A DNA stretch of 47,164 nt from Tychonema sp. LEGE 06208 (GCF_015207505.1 NZ_JADEWT010000043.1:1-47164); one strand, 5' to 3'. Shown: positions 35,204-45,375, numbered from the stretch's first letter. A program made the numbers and translations. The notes: generated by a model not told the origin, from the sequence alone.

Positions 35204-35848
35204 TCAAACCGTCGTCAAAACTTGCTCCCTCAACTTCCCAATCAACTCATTAACTCCCCCAGAATTCAAACGGTAACTCAAAGGATGACCGATCAAATAA
35301 GCCGAACTTTCAAACAAAATATCAATCTCCACCAAACCATTTTCCCGCAAAGTTTTCCCAGTCGAAACCAAATCCACAATAGCCTCCGACATACCCGTAA
35401 TCGGCCCCAACTCCACAGAACCGTAAAGCGGCACAATTTCCACCGGCAAGTTCAAATTGTGAAAATATTCCCTCGCACAGTTGACGAACTTAGAAGCAAC
35501 TCTACCGTGAGGTGGCAAATCCACACTTCGCCGATAGGAACTAGATTCCTTCACCGCCACCGACAGCCGGCACTTGCCAAATTGTAAATCAATTAAATTA
35601 GCAACTTTCGGTTTTTTTTCCCGCAAAACATCATAACCGGCAATCCCCAAATCAGCTTGACCGTATTCCACATAAACAGGCACGTCGTGCGTCCTGACTA
35701 GCAAAGCTTTTGCTGTTCCGGTGGGGTCATAAATTTGAAGTTGTCGGTTAGAGGAATCTAGAAAAGCGCTGAAGTCTAATCCAACCGATTTAAACAGCCG
35801 AATGCTATCTCCTAACAATCCGCCTTTGGGAAGTGCAACAGTAATCAT
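35204..35848 (-). CDS. hisG: ATP phosphoribosyltransferase, short form
   Basis: 214 residues. [67 protein letters not shown] and [14 protein letters not shown] are HisG signatures. It catalyses the first step of histidine synthesis (ATP + PRPP). At about 214 residues it is the HisG_S form, which lacks the C-terminal regulatory domain and needs a HisZ partner encoded elsewhere. Stand-alone on the minus strand, convergent with the cyclase gene. Confidence 0.96.
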   Translation of the reverse strand: MITVALPKGGLLGDSIRLFKSVGLDFSAFLDSSNRQLQIYDPTGTAKALLVRTHDVPVYVEYGQADLGIAGYDVLREKKPKVANLIDLQFGKCRLSVAVKESSSYRRSVDLPPHGRVASKFVNCAREYFHNLNLPVEIVPLYGSVELGPITGMSEAIVDLVSTGKTLRENGLVEIDILFESSAYLIGHPLSYRLNSGGVNELIGKLREQVLTTV

Positions 35849-36045
35849 GTCAATTTTTAAAGTGTAAATTGCTCAATTTGGGAAGGGGCGATCGCGGCAC
35901 AAGCATAAACAGCTTTTGCCAAACTCAGAATAACACATATAGTTCACAGTTAAAAATAAATTTACGCTATTGCTGGATCCTTTGTTTTGGTATATATTAT
36001 ATTTAGTAAGTTTTTATAGAGTCACTTTTTTAAAGGGCGGTCAGT

Positions 36046-36315
36046 ATGGAAAAAAATCAAGAATTTGACAGTCAAGAATTTGACGAAGAATTTCACAGTG
36101 TAGACCCGGATTCCCTGAAAGTTACAGTAGATGAAATTCTCTCAGGCGGCGGTCTAGAGGCAGAGGAAATGGATTATACAGTAGCCGTACCTACCGCTAA
36201 CCACCCCAGAATCCCCAGGCTCACAGGTTTCTCATCTCAGTTGAAATTAAGCGTGTTCGATGACACCACCCGATCGCAGTTTGCTGAAAAACGCGGAACG
36301 CTGGGAGGTTGTTAA
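36046..36315 (+). CDS. Small acidic protein of unknown function
   Basis: 89 residues. ATG after AAAGGGCGGTCAGT. The N-terminal 45 residues are strongly acidic (EFDSQEFDEEFHSVDPDSLK); the rest is mixed, ending RGTLGGC. No signal or membrane segment. A TATATTATA-rich region lies about 50 bases upstream. I do not recognise it. It may be a real small protein or a chance frame; the plausible ribosome site and codon use favour real. Confidence 0.5.
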   Translation: MEKNQEFDSQEFDEEFHSVDPDSLKVTVDEILSGGGLEAEEMDYTVAVPTANHPRIPRLTGFSSQLKLSVFDDTTRSQFAEKRGTLGGC

Positions 36316-36422
36316 TGTAAGATGCTTGCAGAGGCTGTTGCACAGAACTGGACTATCCTTTGTGTATTCAACTCTAAAACTGAAAATTGAACGGGCGATC
36401 GCAAATAACTCACAGCTAAACT

Positions 36423-37073
36423 ATGACCGAATTGACTCTTGTTATTGGCAACAAAAATTATTCCTCTTGGTCGCTGCGTGCTTGGCTGGTGATGAAACAA
36501 GCTGGACTAGAATTTACGGAAGTGAGAATCCCCCTAGACGGGCCGACAAGCCACGCGGAAATTCGGCGCTATTCTCCCTCGGGAAAAGTGCCTGTTTTAA
36601 TCGACGGCGACTTGAAAGTGTGGGAATCTTTAGCAATTTGCGAGTATGTTGCCGATCGCTACGCGCATCATTTGTGGCCTGCAGATATCGCCCAAAGGGC
36701 GATCGCCCGTTCCATCTGCGCTGAAATGCACGCGGGGTTTCAAAATCTGCGCCAAAATATGCCGATGGACTGCCGCAACCGCTATCCCGGAGAAGGAATG
36801 ACTGCCAGTGTCGAAGCAGAGATCTACCGCATCTTTACCCTGTGGCACGAATGCCGTCAAAACTTCGGAACAGGTGGCCCTATGTTGTTCGGAAAATTCA
36901 CAATTGTTGACGCTATGTTTGCTCCCATCGTCCTGCGTTTTGTCACCTACGGAGTCAAATTCAATGCAGAGGGAAAAGCTTATGCTGATGCGATTTTAGC
37001 AATTCCTGCAATCCAGGAATGGCTAGCAGCAGCTTACAGCGAATCAGAAAATATTCCACATTTTAAAATATAG
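36423..37073 (+). CDS. Glutathione S-transferase family protein
   Basis: 216 residues. Thioredoxin-fold N-terminal domain (LTLVIGNKNYSSWSLRAWLV, then YSPSGKVPVLIDGDLKVWES, cis-Pro in KVPVL) and a helical C-terminal domain (MLFGKFTIVDAMFAPIVLRF). The SSW motif near residue 15 could supply a catalytic Ser. It probably acts in the cytoplasm on electrophiles or peroxides; the actual substrate is unknown. Single gene, between the small acidic protein and the response regulator. Confidence 0.92.
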   Translation: MTELTLVIGNKNYSSWSLRAWLVMKQAGLEFTEVRIPLDGPTSHAEIRRYSPSGKVPVLIDGDLKVWESLAICEYVADRYAHHLWPADIAQRAIARSICAEMHAGFQNLRQNMPMDCRNRYPGEGMTASVEAEIYRIFTLWHECRQNFGTGGPMLFGKFTIVDAMFAPIVLRFVTYGVKFNAEGKAYADAILAIPAIQEWLAAAYSESENIPHFKI

Positions 37074-37253
37074 CAAAAATCAGTTTGCTTAACCTAAGCA
37101 TTCCTAAACTTAACCTCACGGCAGACAAAGCAACCGCAGGGGGAAAATCCCTACAAAACCTACTTGTCTGCAAGCTTCCTGTAATTCATGCTTAAATCTG
37201 ACATCTAAAACTTGTTTTGAGCGAAGTCGAAAAAACTAAAATGTAAAATCAAG

Positions 37254-37940
37254 ATGCGGATTCTCTTAGTTGATGATGAAGTTGAGTTGACTGACCCTTT
37301 GAGTCGAGTTTTAAGCCGCGAAGGTTATACAGTTGATGTGGCAATTGACGGCGCGACAGGCAGCAATTTAGCAATGCAGAAATCTTACGATTTGCTAATC
37401 TTAGATTGGATGCTTCCCCGACAAACCGGACTGGCAATTTGTCAGCAATTGCGATCGCAAGGACGGAATACACCAGTGCTATTTCTCACCGCCAAAGATA
37501 CCCTAGACGATCGCGTCAAAGGACTCGACGCAGGCGCAGACGACTATATAGTTAAACCCTTTGAACTGCGAGAACTGCTAGCCAGAGTCCGCGCCTTGCT
37601 GCGACGCCCCCCTACTTTTGACTCCGAAGTGGCTGTCGGGCGGCTGCAAGTTGCAGACTTACAGCTAGACTACGACAATCAAATTGCTTATCGGGGCGAT
37701 CGGACAATTGACCTATCAGAAAAAGAATGTCAGTTATTAGAATACTTAATGCGCCATCCCGGTCAATTGCTAACACACGAACAAATCCACCAATACTTGT
37801 GGAGTGAAACAGATAAACCCAGCAGCAACGTATTAGCCGCTCAAATTCGCCTGCTGCGACGTAAAATAGAAGCCCCAGGCGAATCCACCCTAATTAACAC
37901 AGTCTACGGTAGAGGCTATCGCTTTGGAGAAGGCAGTTAA
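37254..37940 (+). CDS. OmpR-family response regulator, RppA-like
   Basis: 228 residues. Receiver with MRILLVDDEVELTDPLSRVL, phospho-Asp in LLILDWMLPRQTG and VKPFELRELLARV. C-terminal winged helix (LSEKECQLLEYLMRHPGQLL, VLAAQIRLLRRKIE, TVYGRGYRF). It resembles cyanobacterial RppA/ManR-type regulators, known for responses to metals and redox state. No kinase gene is adjacent, so it is an orphan here. The putative metal link is inference from resemblance. Confidence 0.92.
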   Translation: MRILLVDDEVELTDPLSRVLSREGYTVDVAIDGATGSNLAMQKSYDLLILDWMLPRQTGLAICQQLRSQGRNTPVLFLTAKDTLDDRVKGLDAGADDYIVKPFELRELLARVRALLRRPPTFDSEVAVGRLQVADLQLDYDNQIAYRGDRTIDLSEKECQLLEYLMRHPGQLLTHEQIHQYLWSETDKPSSNVLAAQIRLLRRKIEAPGESTLINTVYGRGYRFGEGS

Positions 37941-38055
37941 TAATAATTGCCCAAAAAATCTCGTAGATGCAAGCGGCGGTTGAAACTCTGCAAGAATCAA
38001 ACTATCCTCCGCCTCCGCAGACACAAGAAAACAACCTAAATTTAACCGTCAGTCT

Positions 38056-38943
38056 TCAACCCGTTCCCGTCGGGTGCAAGTCTCGCGTAGAAGCCGTTTC
38101 AACCGCCCCCTGTTCTTGACAAATCAAAGTAATTACTGACACCTCCGGCCGACAAAATAGCCTCCCTGGCGCATAAGTTCCCAAACCGCGATTCACGTAC
38201 AGCAAATTACTCCCAACCCGATGCAAACCGCTAGCCCATTCCCAGTGACTAACTACTCTATCGCAAGCCGACAGAAGAGGAATCCACTTTCGGATTGGTT
38301 GAGGAATCAAATAGCCAATTTTTCTCACCCAAGCATACAAAGGCCCGATACCGGGAATCACAATTTGACCGCCGTGAGTGTGCCCGGAAAACTGCAAATC
38401 AATCCGCCACTTTTGCAGCTTTTCAGCAGTATCAGGATTGTGAGACAATACAATCCGAGAAATCCCCGGATTTATTGATGTCATTACAGGTTCAGGCTTA
38501 AAATCGCCCGACCAAAAATCTGCCAACCCAACTAAAGCCAACTCAGCCCCCAAAGGATAAATGGCTTCGTTGTATAACACCCGAATACCTGCGTTATTCA
38601 AAGCATTAGCAACCTCAATTTTTGCCCCCGGCCAATAGTGGTCGTGATTCCCCAAAACCGCATAAATCCCCATCCGACTTTGCAACTTTTTCAATCGCTG
38701 CACTAAGTCGTGAATAGGTGCCGGATCGAAGGTAATAAAATCCCCCGTTAAAAAAATTAAATCTGGTTCGGCTTCATTAGCCGCCGCAATTGCCTCTTCT
38801 AGCAACCATTCCGACAGCCGCACCCCGTCATAGTGAAAGTCAGTAAGCTGTACAATTTTAGTACCCGATAGATTTGCTGGAAAATTTGCGATCGGTATTG
38901 TTAAACAGTCTACCTGCAGTTTCCCAGTGAATAACCTGTGCAT
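38056..38943 (-). CDS. Metallophosphoesterase, YkuE-like
   Basis: 295 residues. IVQLTDFHYD, FLTGDFITFDP, AVLGNHDHYWPGA, IVLSHNPDTAE and FSGHTHGGQIVIPGIGPLYA form a complete calcineurin-like di-metal site. It resembles YkuE and lipid-modifying phosphoesterases, but lacks the Tat signal of YkuE. A few residues differ from the family at the first motif (DFHYD rather than DLHLS). Substrate unknown. Convergent with the response regulator. Confidence 0.9.
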   Translation of the reverse strand: MHRLFTGKLQVDCLTIPIANFPANLSGTKIVQLTDFHYDGVRLSEWLLEEAIAAANEAEPDLIFLTGDFITFDPAPIHDLVQRLKKLQSRMGIYAVLGNHDHYWPGAKIEVANALNNAGIRVLYNEAIYPLGAELALVGLADFWSGDFKPEPVMTSINPGISRIVLSHNPDTAEKLQKWRIDLQFSGHTHGGQIVIPGIGPLYAWVRKIGYLIPQPIRKWIPLLSACDRVVSHWEWASGLHRVGSNLLYVNRGLGTYAPGRLFCRPEVSVITLICQEQGAVETASTRDLHPTGTG

Positions 38944-39075
38944 AAATCTAACGTTTATTGACAGAGCGCAACCTCTAGTTTAGCAAATAAACAGGCAAGA
39001 CTGCAAAAGTAGATATTATTCCTTCTTTCTTTTGCCATCTGACTAATAACTACTAAGTGCTGAATACTAGCTAAT

Positions 39076-39225
39076 GATATCAATTCCGGTTGTCCTCATA
39101 CCGGAATTGTTGACTGTTGACTGTTGACTGTTGACTGTTGACTGTTGATTCGGGTCTAAAAACTGAATGGTTGACTGTTGACTGTTGACTCAATTTCATT
39201 ATTCCAATGCCACCGGAAACGATAT
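39076..39225. repeat. MITE-like element copy C
   Basis: GATATCAATTCCGGTTG and CACCGGAAACGATAT enclose two runs of TGTTGAC heptamers. At 150 bp it is longer than copies A and B, because of extra heptamers and a spacer. Confidence 0.7.
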
Positions 39226-39961
39226 GACTGAGCGGCAAGGTGCAACCTAAGCACGATATTAATGACTAAAGTCCTCACTACCAACATTTTTTATTGCGAT
39301 TCATTGACCGGACATCATTTTAGGCGATCGGCTACGCGGGAGAAAAAAAACTATATAATGGCGGTTAAGCTGTTGTGGCATTTAAATTGAATGTCAAAAA
39401 AATATAACTTTTGTGGGGGTGTCCCGCCCGCCCTGAATATGCAATGTTTATTTGCGCGATAGCTTACTGGTGTGGCGGGTGGGTTGGGCGATCGTCCATT
39501 TGGCTGCAATTACGCTCATGGCGATGTTTTTTGATTGCTTTTTAATTTTTAATTGTAGCTGATTTTTGATTTTAGGCGATCGGCGGTTGAAATTGTTTCT
39601 TGTCAAACGAAGTTTTAGCAGAGGGGGACTGAAGAATCAACCCGATATTAAAGCAGGATTTGCTATGATATCGAATGTGGCTTAAATGCCTCTTTGTATC
39701 CAATTAATCCATCGATTCGCATCTGGCAGATAAATCGCCTCTAAAGCTTTCACCATAGATTAAGTATAGCTTTTCTCATAAAGATGAGGTACGATTGGGT
39801 AAAAGTTAATCAGGAAAAAAAGAATTGCTCGCCTCGCACCTCCTTTAACTCAAAAGCTTCATAGTCCCTGCGATTGCTTTCTTGAATCGCAATGACATCC
39901 TTTGCTCAGTGAACCGTATTGAGATATAATATAGTTTGAACACAACACCAATCATTGTCCT
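39226..39961. other. Gene-poor stretch before the toxin-antitoxin pair
   Basis: It holds a fragment of the AGTCCTCACTAC palindrome family (about 39263-39288). It also has short open frames on both strands that I cannot match, for example a minus-strand one reading IYLPDANRWINWIQRG near 39690-39755. Possibly decayed mobile or toxin-antitoxin DNA. No gene is supported. Confidence 0.4.
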
Positions 39962-40192
39962 ATGAAAACCATAGACAAAAGTCAATTAACAGCTCAATTA
40001 CTAGAATTTTTGCGACTTGTCGAGCTTGAAGGCGAAGAAATTTTAGTGATGGATGGCAATAAACCAGTTGTGAGAATTTCTCAGTATGAAAAGTCTGTTT
40101 CAACTGAAGAATTATTTAAGGATATGCGGGGAAAAGTAAAATATTTTGAAGATTTAACTGCGCCAACAACTGAAGAATGGCAGGAAGTATGA
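39962..40192 (+). CDS. Phd/YefM-type antitoxin
   Basis: 76 residues. MKTIDKSQLTAQLLEFLRLV and EGEEILVMDGNKPVVRISQY follow the Phd/YefM fold, and the C-terminal half (TEELFKDMRGKVKYFEDLTA) is the toxin-binding part. It would bind and repress its promoter and neutralise the PIN toxin. Its TGA stop overlaps the toxin ATG (ATGA), so the pair is translationally coupled. A TATAAT-like box is about 30 bases upstream. Confidence 0.85.
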   Translation: MKTIDKSQLTAQLLEFLRLVELEGEEILVMDGNKPVVRISQYEKSVSTEELFKDMRGKVKYFEDLTAPTTEEWQEV

Positions 40193-40545
40193 CAGTTGTC
40201 CTTGATACCTGCGCTCTCATCTGGTGGAGTTTAGATCCAGAGAAACTTTCTCAATCGGCAAAAGATGCTTGTCAGCAGATGGAACAAGAAAAAAATGGTT
40301 TAGTTCCATCAACGGCAATCTGGGAAATAGCTATCAAGATCAAAAATCATAAGTTAGATTTAGGAGTAAGTATTGATGACTATATCGCTACTTTAAAAAA
40401 GTCTAATGTTATTCGCATCGTTCCAATTGATGAGGACATTGGCCTAGAAAGTGTCAAATTAGAATGGGAACACCGAGATCCAGCCGATAGAGTGGTTGTA
40501 GCAGTTGCCAAAAAAAGTCAAGCTGCTATTATTACAGCCGATTAA
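40189..40545 (+). pseudogene. VapC-type PIN-domain toxin truncated by an in-frame stop
   Basis: 118 residues from ATG 40189. TVVLDTCALIWWSLDP (first Asp), PSTAIWEIAIKIKN (Glu) and HRDPADRVVVAVAK (Asp residues) are the PIN RNase site. It stops after IITAD at TAA 40543-40545. Beyond it the same frame continues with KIANFYSLVIW and stops at TAA 40579-40581, which is exactly the family's usual C-terminus (TADxKI...VIW). One base change would restore a 130-residue toxin. The last helix and strand are lost, so the toxin is probably weak or inactive; readthrough is possible. Confidence 0.75.
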
Positions 40546-40677
40546 AAAATAGCTAATTTCTACTCTTTAGTAATTTGGTAAATCGAATGTGCCAGGTATA
40601 GGAAACGTAGAACAGGCGCGGTTTCGTGGTTCAAGCGTTGGTTATAAATCTTCACGAAACCCTGTAACGCTTAGATG

Positions 40678-42039
40678 TTAAATATTACAAGTATCAAAGC
40701 GATAGAATAGATACCCTCTCCTACCATTCAACCAACCAATCCTACCTCGCGGGAGTTGTCCTGGTGTTTTGGTGTCAAATTTTAAATCTTCATACAACAA
40801 CCAGTTATTCTGTACACCCCAAAACCAGTTATTCTGTACACGCCAACCTACCCGATCGCCAAAAGCTGCCCAAATTTTCCGATCGTATTCTCTGCTTCCC
40901 CCCAGACTTTCATAGATGCGTTTCTGCACCGAAAAGCCGAAACGTCCGTTACTGTATTTTACCCAAAGTTGGTCAATAGTTCGTAAGTCTTCACAGGGAA
41001 ATCGATCGATATCTTCACCCCTCAGCCAGCCATCCTTTGTTCTCCTCGCTACCTCCAGCATTTTTATTGCCGTTTCCCCATCCGCCTCTTGCCATTTTCC
41101 GCTAGCAAACAGCCGATCGAGGTTGCGATAATCCACTCCTTTTGCTGAAATCAATTTTACAGGTTGTGGCGGTGGCTGCGGGCTAGGAATCGTTGGTGAA
41201 ACACCCCCTCTTTGCCCCCGATTGCCGGGGGATTGGGGAAGCATAGCCAACCATTTTTGAACCGACTGAGGGCGCTTTGTCTCATCCATTTCCATCCCTT
41301 TCATAATTGCTCGATTCACCCCATCGCTAATATTAGGATTAATCTGAAACGGCGGCTTTAAAGGATCATTGAAAGCCCTCATAAATGCAGCAGTTGGTGG
41401 TGTTTTCGTTAGCAAATAGTATAGCGTTGCTGCCAGAGCATAAACATCTGTGTACTCAGCAAATCTGCCCATTTCCCCGTACTGTTCGGGAGGCGCAAAA
41501 CCATGTGTTAATCCCAAAGTCATTTGTTGAGTGCGATCGGGAATAAAACCCCGTGCCAAACCAAAGTCAATCAAAACTGCATCAAAATTGTCGCGTACCA
41601 TAATATTTTGTGGCTTGATATCCCGGTGTAGCAAACCTTTTTCGTGAACAACTATTACGGCTTCTCCTGCTTTGCGGATGTAGTTTAAAGCTTCGGTTTC
41701 CCACAGGATACCGCGCTTTTCTACCAATTTCCACAAATCTTCCCCTGCCACATATTCCATCGCAATACAGGGCAAATCACCATCAATGAAATAGTTGTCT
41801 ATTTGCACAATATTGGGATGTTTGCACAAAGATAGCAGTAGCGCCTCATCCCGGAATTTGTCCCGAAACCAGGCAAAATTTCGATCGCTCAATAATTCAT
41901 CTTTCAGCGTTTTGATGACAACCCGCTGCCTGTTTTGCGCCTTCTGCGCTAGGTACGTGACCCCAAAGCCGCCCTCACCTAACTTGCCTTCAATGATATA
42001 CCGATCGCCATTTAAGCGCTGCCCCGGTGTCCAAATCAT
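40678..42039 (-). CDS. Serine/threonine protein kinase with C-terminal GUN4 domain
   Basis: 453 residues from ATG 42039 (an upstream TTG is open). Kinase domain: GEGGFGVTYLA, VVIK, LLHRDIKPQNIMV, LIDFGLARG and FAPPEQYG. A Pro-rich linker (about 270-295) leads to a GUN4 domain: DYRNLDRLFASGKWQEADGE, WLRGEDIDRFPCEDLRTIDQ, FGFSVQKRIYES and GYLFYRFDTCNI. GUN4 domains bind porphyrins, so the fusion may link tetrapyrrole level to phosphorylation. A tandem 24-nt duplication (40800-40847) repeats VQNNWFWG-VQNNW inside the GUN4 part. Convergent with the toxin remnant. Confidence 0.93.
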   Translation of the reverse strand: MIWTPGQRLNGDRYIIEGKLGEGGFGVTYLAQKAQNRQRVVIKTLKDELLSDRNFAWFRDKFRDEALLLSLCKHPNIVQIDNYFIDGDLPCIAMEYVAGEDLWKLVEKRGILWETEALNYIRKAGEAVIVVHEKGLLHRDIKPQNIMVRDNFDAVLIDFGLARGFIPDRTQQMTLGLTHGFAPPEQYGEMGRFAEYTDVYALAATLYYLLTKTPPTAAFMRAFNDPLKPPFQINPNISDGVNRAIMKGMEMDETKRPQSVQKWLAMLPQSPGNRGQRGGVSPTIPSPQPPPQPVKLISAKGVDYRNLDRLFASGKWQEADGETAIKMLEVARRTKDGWLRGEDIDRFPCEDLRTIDQLWVKYSNGRFGFSVQKRIYESLGGSREYDRKIWAAFGDRVGWRVQNNWFWGVQNNWLLYEDLKFDTKTPGQLPRGRIGWLNGRRGYLFYRFDTCNI

Positions 42040-42333
42040 TCCCCTCACCGCCAACCAATATTAATTTTTATCTCGGCCTAGCCTGTATTTTAACTGTATT
42101 TTCTAAGTGCGGTTTAGTTCCACGGGCCCAACTTCAGTTCGCCTTCCCGGTGATGGTTGGCTTTTAGTTCGATCGCCCTTTTCCGACATAATTCGATCGA
42201 CAAATTCGCAGCAATCTCATTAAGAATCCTAAATCCCAAAACCTGTTTACCCAAACAGACCCTTTCTATGGCAACCTAAAAAACAGCAGACACAATTTTA
42301 TAGACCTTCGTAACAAAACTCTACCAATCAACT

Positions 42334-43557
42334 ATGCAAACTCTGCCGAATCCAACCAAAACCCCCAACCCTCAGCCGATTTTCGACACCAGCATCAAAC
42401 GCCGCAAAACCCGTCCCGTCAAAGTCGGCAGCATCACCATCGGCGGAGGCAACCCAGTCGTCGTACAATCGATGATTAACGAAGACACCCTCGACATCGA
42501 CGGTTCAGTCGCAGGAATTCGGCGATTGCACGAGATTGGCTGCGAAATCGTCCGCGTTACCGTGCCCAGCATGGCCCACGCCAAAGCTTTAGCCGAAATC
42601 AAGCAAAAATTGCAAGCAACCTACCAAGCCGTGCCCCTGGTTGCCGATGTCCACCACAACGGCATGAAAATTGCCCTGGAAGTAGCCAAACACGTAGACA
42701 AAGTGAGAATCAATCCCGGACTTTACGTGTTCGAGAAGCCGAAAGCCGACAGAACCGAATACACTGACGCGGAATTCGCGGAAATTGGCGAAAAAATCCG
42801 CGAAACCCTGGAACCTCTGGTGATTTCCCTGCGCGATCAAGGTAAAGCTTTGCGAATCGGTGTCAATCACGGTTCCCTCGCCGAACGGATGCTGTTTACC
42901 TACGGCGACACCCCCGAAGGCATGGTAGAATCCGCCCTAGAATTTATCAGAATTTGCGAATCCCTCGACTTCCGCAACATCGTGATTTCGCTGAAAGCCT
43001 CCCGCGCGCCGGTGATGGTGGCTGCTTACCGCTTGATGGCGCACCGGATGGACGAACTGGGCATGGATTACCCGCTGCATTTGGGCGTTACGGAAGCTGG
43101 CGATGGCGAATACGGCCGCATTAAATCCACGGCTGGCATCGCCCCGCTGTTGGCTGACGGCATCGGCGACACTATCCGCGTCTCGCTGACAGAGGCCCCA
43201 GAAAAGGAAATTCCTGTCTGCTACAGCATTCTGCAAGCCTTGGGATTGCGGAAAACGATGGTTGAGTATGTCGCTTGTCCTTCCTGTGGCCGCACATTGT
43301 TTAATTTAGAGGAAGTCTTGCACAAAGTGAGAGAGGCGACGAAGCATCTCACTGGTTTGGATATAGCAGTAATGGGCTGTATTGTCAATGGGCCTGGAGA
43401 AATGGCTGATGCTGACTACGGCTATGTCGGGAAGCAACCGGGTTATATTTCTCTGTACCGCGGCCGGGATGAAATTAAGAAGGTTCCTGAGTCTCAGGGT
43501 GTGGCAGAATTGATTGATTTGATTAAGTCGGACGATCGCTGGGTTGAACCTGAGTAG
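42334..43557 (+). CDS. ispG: 4-hydroxy-3-methylbut-2-enyl-diphosphate synthase
   Basis: 407 residues. [51 protein letters not shown] and [13 protein letters not shown]. The 4Fe-4S site is supplied by CPSCGRT and [20 protein letters not shown]. It makes HMBPP in the MEP isoprenoid pathway; cyanobacterial enzymes take electrons from ferredoxin. An alternative name is gcpE. The length is typical of cyanobacteria. A 280-bp leader without a gene lies upstream. Confidence 0.98.
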   Translation: MQTLPNPTKTPNPQPIFDTSIKRRKTRPVKVGSITIGGGNPVVVQSMINEDTLDIDGSVAGIRRLHEIGCEIVRVTVPSMAHAKALAEIKQKLQATYQAVPLVADVHHNGMKIALEVAKHVDKVRINPGLYVFEKPKADRTEYTDAEFAEIGEKIRETLEPLVISLRDQGKALRIGVNHGSLAERMLFTYGDTPEGMVESALEFIRICESLDFRNIVISLKASRAPVMVAAYRLMAHRMDELGMDYPLHLGVTEAGDGEYGRIKSTAGIAPLLADGIGDTIRVSLTEAPEKEIPVCYSILQALGLRKTMVEYVACPSCGRTLFNLEEVLHKVREATKHLTGLDIAVMGCIVNGPGEMADADYGYVGKQPGYISLYRGRDEIKKVPESQGVAELIDLIKSDDRWVEPE

Positions 43558-43661
43558 GTTTGGGGCGGGCACGATGGGATTGGTGTCAACACAGAGACTG
43601 CAACTTTTGAAAAATCTCGCTTCTATCTGAGGCCAGATCCCCCCTTAGCTTGCCCCCTACT

Positions 43662-43768
43662 CCCCCGGATAGTCGGGGGGGACAAGAGCGATCGAAGTCC
43701 CCCTAGCCCCCTTTAAGAAGAGGGGGGGGACAAGAAAGTCTTCTCAAAGTCCCCCGACTATCCGGGGG
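43662..43768. repeat. Perfect 18-bp inverted repeat around C/G-rich DNA
   Basis: CCCCCGGATAGTCGGGGG (43662-43679) and its exact reverse complement CCCCCGACTATCCGGGGG (43751-43768) enclose a smaller GTCCCCCTAGCCCCC...AGGGGGGGAC hairpin. It lies between ispG and the S41 protease. No gene in 43558-43989. Confidence 0.9.
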
Positions 43769-43989
43769 ATTTAGGGGGATCGAGACTTGTGCAGCAGATA
43801 TACAAAGGATTCTAGGCATTGGCAAATCAACTTCCTACACCCGCGTCCGCATTCAGGCGCGGCGGCCTCGGCTTCGGGAATACAACTCGGCAAAGTTGAA
43901 TAAATATGTATCCAAAATCCGACCAAGCCTTGCCTGTGTTAGATTGGGCGTGATTATTCTGAAATCTTTTGCTCCGGCGCGTCAGACAA

Positions 43990-45345
43990 ATGGTTATAAC
44001 AAAACGAGGGCTTATTCTAAGTGCTGCAGCAGTTGCACTCACTGCTGTAACTCTTGTGAACACTGGTTGCAGTTCTAAATCTCTGGCTTCTTTTCGGGGA
44101 AGTCCTAAAGAATTGGTTGATGAAGTTTGGCAGATTATTGACAAAAGTTATGTTGATGGCACTTTTAACCAGGTTGACTGGAAAGCGGTGCGAAATGATT
44201 ATTTGAACCGCACTTATACCAGCGACGATGAAGCTTACAAAGCAATTCGGGAAATGCTGAAGAAGCTGGACGATCCTTATACGCGGTTTATGGATCCTGA
44301 AGAGTTCAAAAATATGCAGGTGGAAACTTCTGGGGAATTGACAGGAGTTGGGATTCAGTTGACTCAAGATGAGAAAACTAAAAAATTGGTGGTGATTTCG
44401 CCGATCGAGGATACCCCTGCTTTTACTGCTGGTATTCTGGCAAAAGATATCATTACTAAGATTGACGGCAAAACCACTGAAGGTATGGATACGAATCAAG
44501 CGGTAACTTTGATTCGCGGCCCGGTAAATAGTAATGTGACTCTGACTATCTTGCGGGACAAAAAGGAAATTGATTTTAAGCTCAAGCGCGCTAAAATTGA
44601 AATTCATCCGGTGCGACATTCGGTGCAGAAAAGCCCGATCGGCGAAATCGGCTACATTCGCTTAAATCAGTTTAGTGCGAATGCTGCATCGGAAATGCGA
44701 TCGGCAATGAAGGATTTGGAACAGAAAAAGGTGACAGGCTATATCCTAGACTTGCGTTCCAATCCGGGCGGGTTGCTGTACGGAAGTATTGAAATTGCTC
44801 GGATGTGGCTCAAGGAAGGTACGATCGTTTCGACTGTCGATCGAGTCGGGGAGGCCGACAGACAAACTGCAAACAAGGGAGAGATTACTGATAAACCCTT
44901 GGTTGTACTCGTAGACGGCGGTTCAGCCAGTGCTAGCGAGATTTTATCCGGTGCTTTGCAAGACAACAAACGCGCGGTTTTGGTGGGCACAAAGACTTTT
45001 GGTAAGGGTTTGGTGCAGTCGGTACGCGGGGTGGGAAATGGTTCGGGTTTGGCGGTGACAATTGCCAAATATTTTACTCCCAACGGCACTGATATCAATC
45101 ACATGGGAATTAAACCGGATTTTGTGATTGAACTCACCGACGCTCAAAAACAGGAGTTGAGGCGCGATCGCGATAAAATTGCTACGACGGCAGATCCGCA
45201 ATACGCGAAGGCTTTAGAAGTTTTGACAAAAGAAGTTACTGGCAAAACAGGGAACGACAAAGCTCAGGTGAAACCCAATTCTGCGTCGCCAAAACCGACT
45301 ACCGCGCAGGTAAAACCGAGTGCAGCACCTTCTAAATCTAAGTAG
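43990..45345 (+). CDS. S41 C-terminal processing protease (CtpA/B-like), lipoprotein
   Basis: 451 residues from ATG 43990 (TTG 43969 is also open). Signal helix and lipobox LTAVTLVNTGC, predicting a lipoprotein. N-terminal helical part (FRGSPKELVDEVWQIIDKSY), a PDZ domain (ELTGVGIQLTQDEKT, then SPIEDTPAFTAGILAKDIIT), and the S41 catalytic region: LRSNPGGLL, DGGSASASEILSG (Ser) and GTKTFGKGLVQS (Lys). It is related to CtpA, which matures the D1 protein, and to CtpB/C. A Ser/Thr/Pro-rich C-tail follows. Which paralogue it is cannot be told here. Confidence 0.94.
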   Translation: MVITKRGLILSAAAVALTAVTLVNTGCSSKSLASFRGSPKELVDEVWQIIDKSYVDGTFNQVDWKAVRNDYLNRTYTSDDEAYKAIREMLKKLDDPYTRFMDPEEFKNMQVETSGELTGVGIQLTQDEKTKKLVVISPIEDTPAFTAGILAKDIITKIDGKTTEGMDTNQAVTLIRGPVNSNVTLTILRDKKEIDFKLKRAKIEIHPVRHSVQKSPIGEIGYIRLNQFSANAASEMRSAMKDLEQKKVTGYILDLRSNPGGLLYGSIEIARMWLKEGTIVSTVDRVGEADRQTANKGEITDKPLVVLVDGGSASASEILSGALQDNKRAVLVGTKTFGKGLVQSVRGVGNGSGLAVTIAKYFTPNGTDINHMGIKPDFVIELTDAQKQELRRDRDKIATTADPQYAKALEVLTKEVTGKTGNDKAQVKPNSASPKPTTAQVKPSAAPSKSK

Positions 45346-45375
45346 TTTTTAGTCACCAACAAAAACTCCATCAAA

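Noticed and set aside
36260-36724. 154-codon frame overlapping the GST gene
   Set aside because: It overlaps the GST in another frame and has the composition of a shadow frame.
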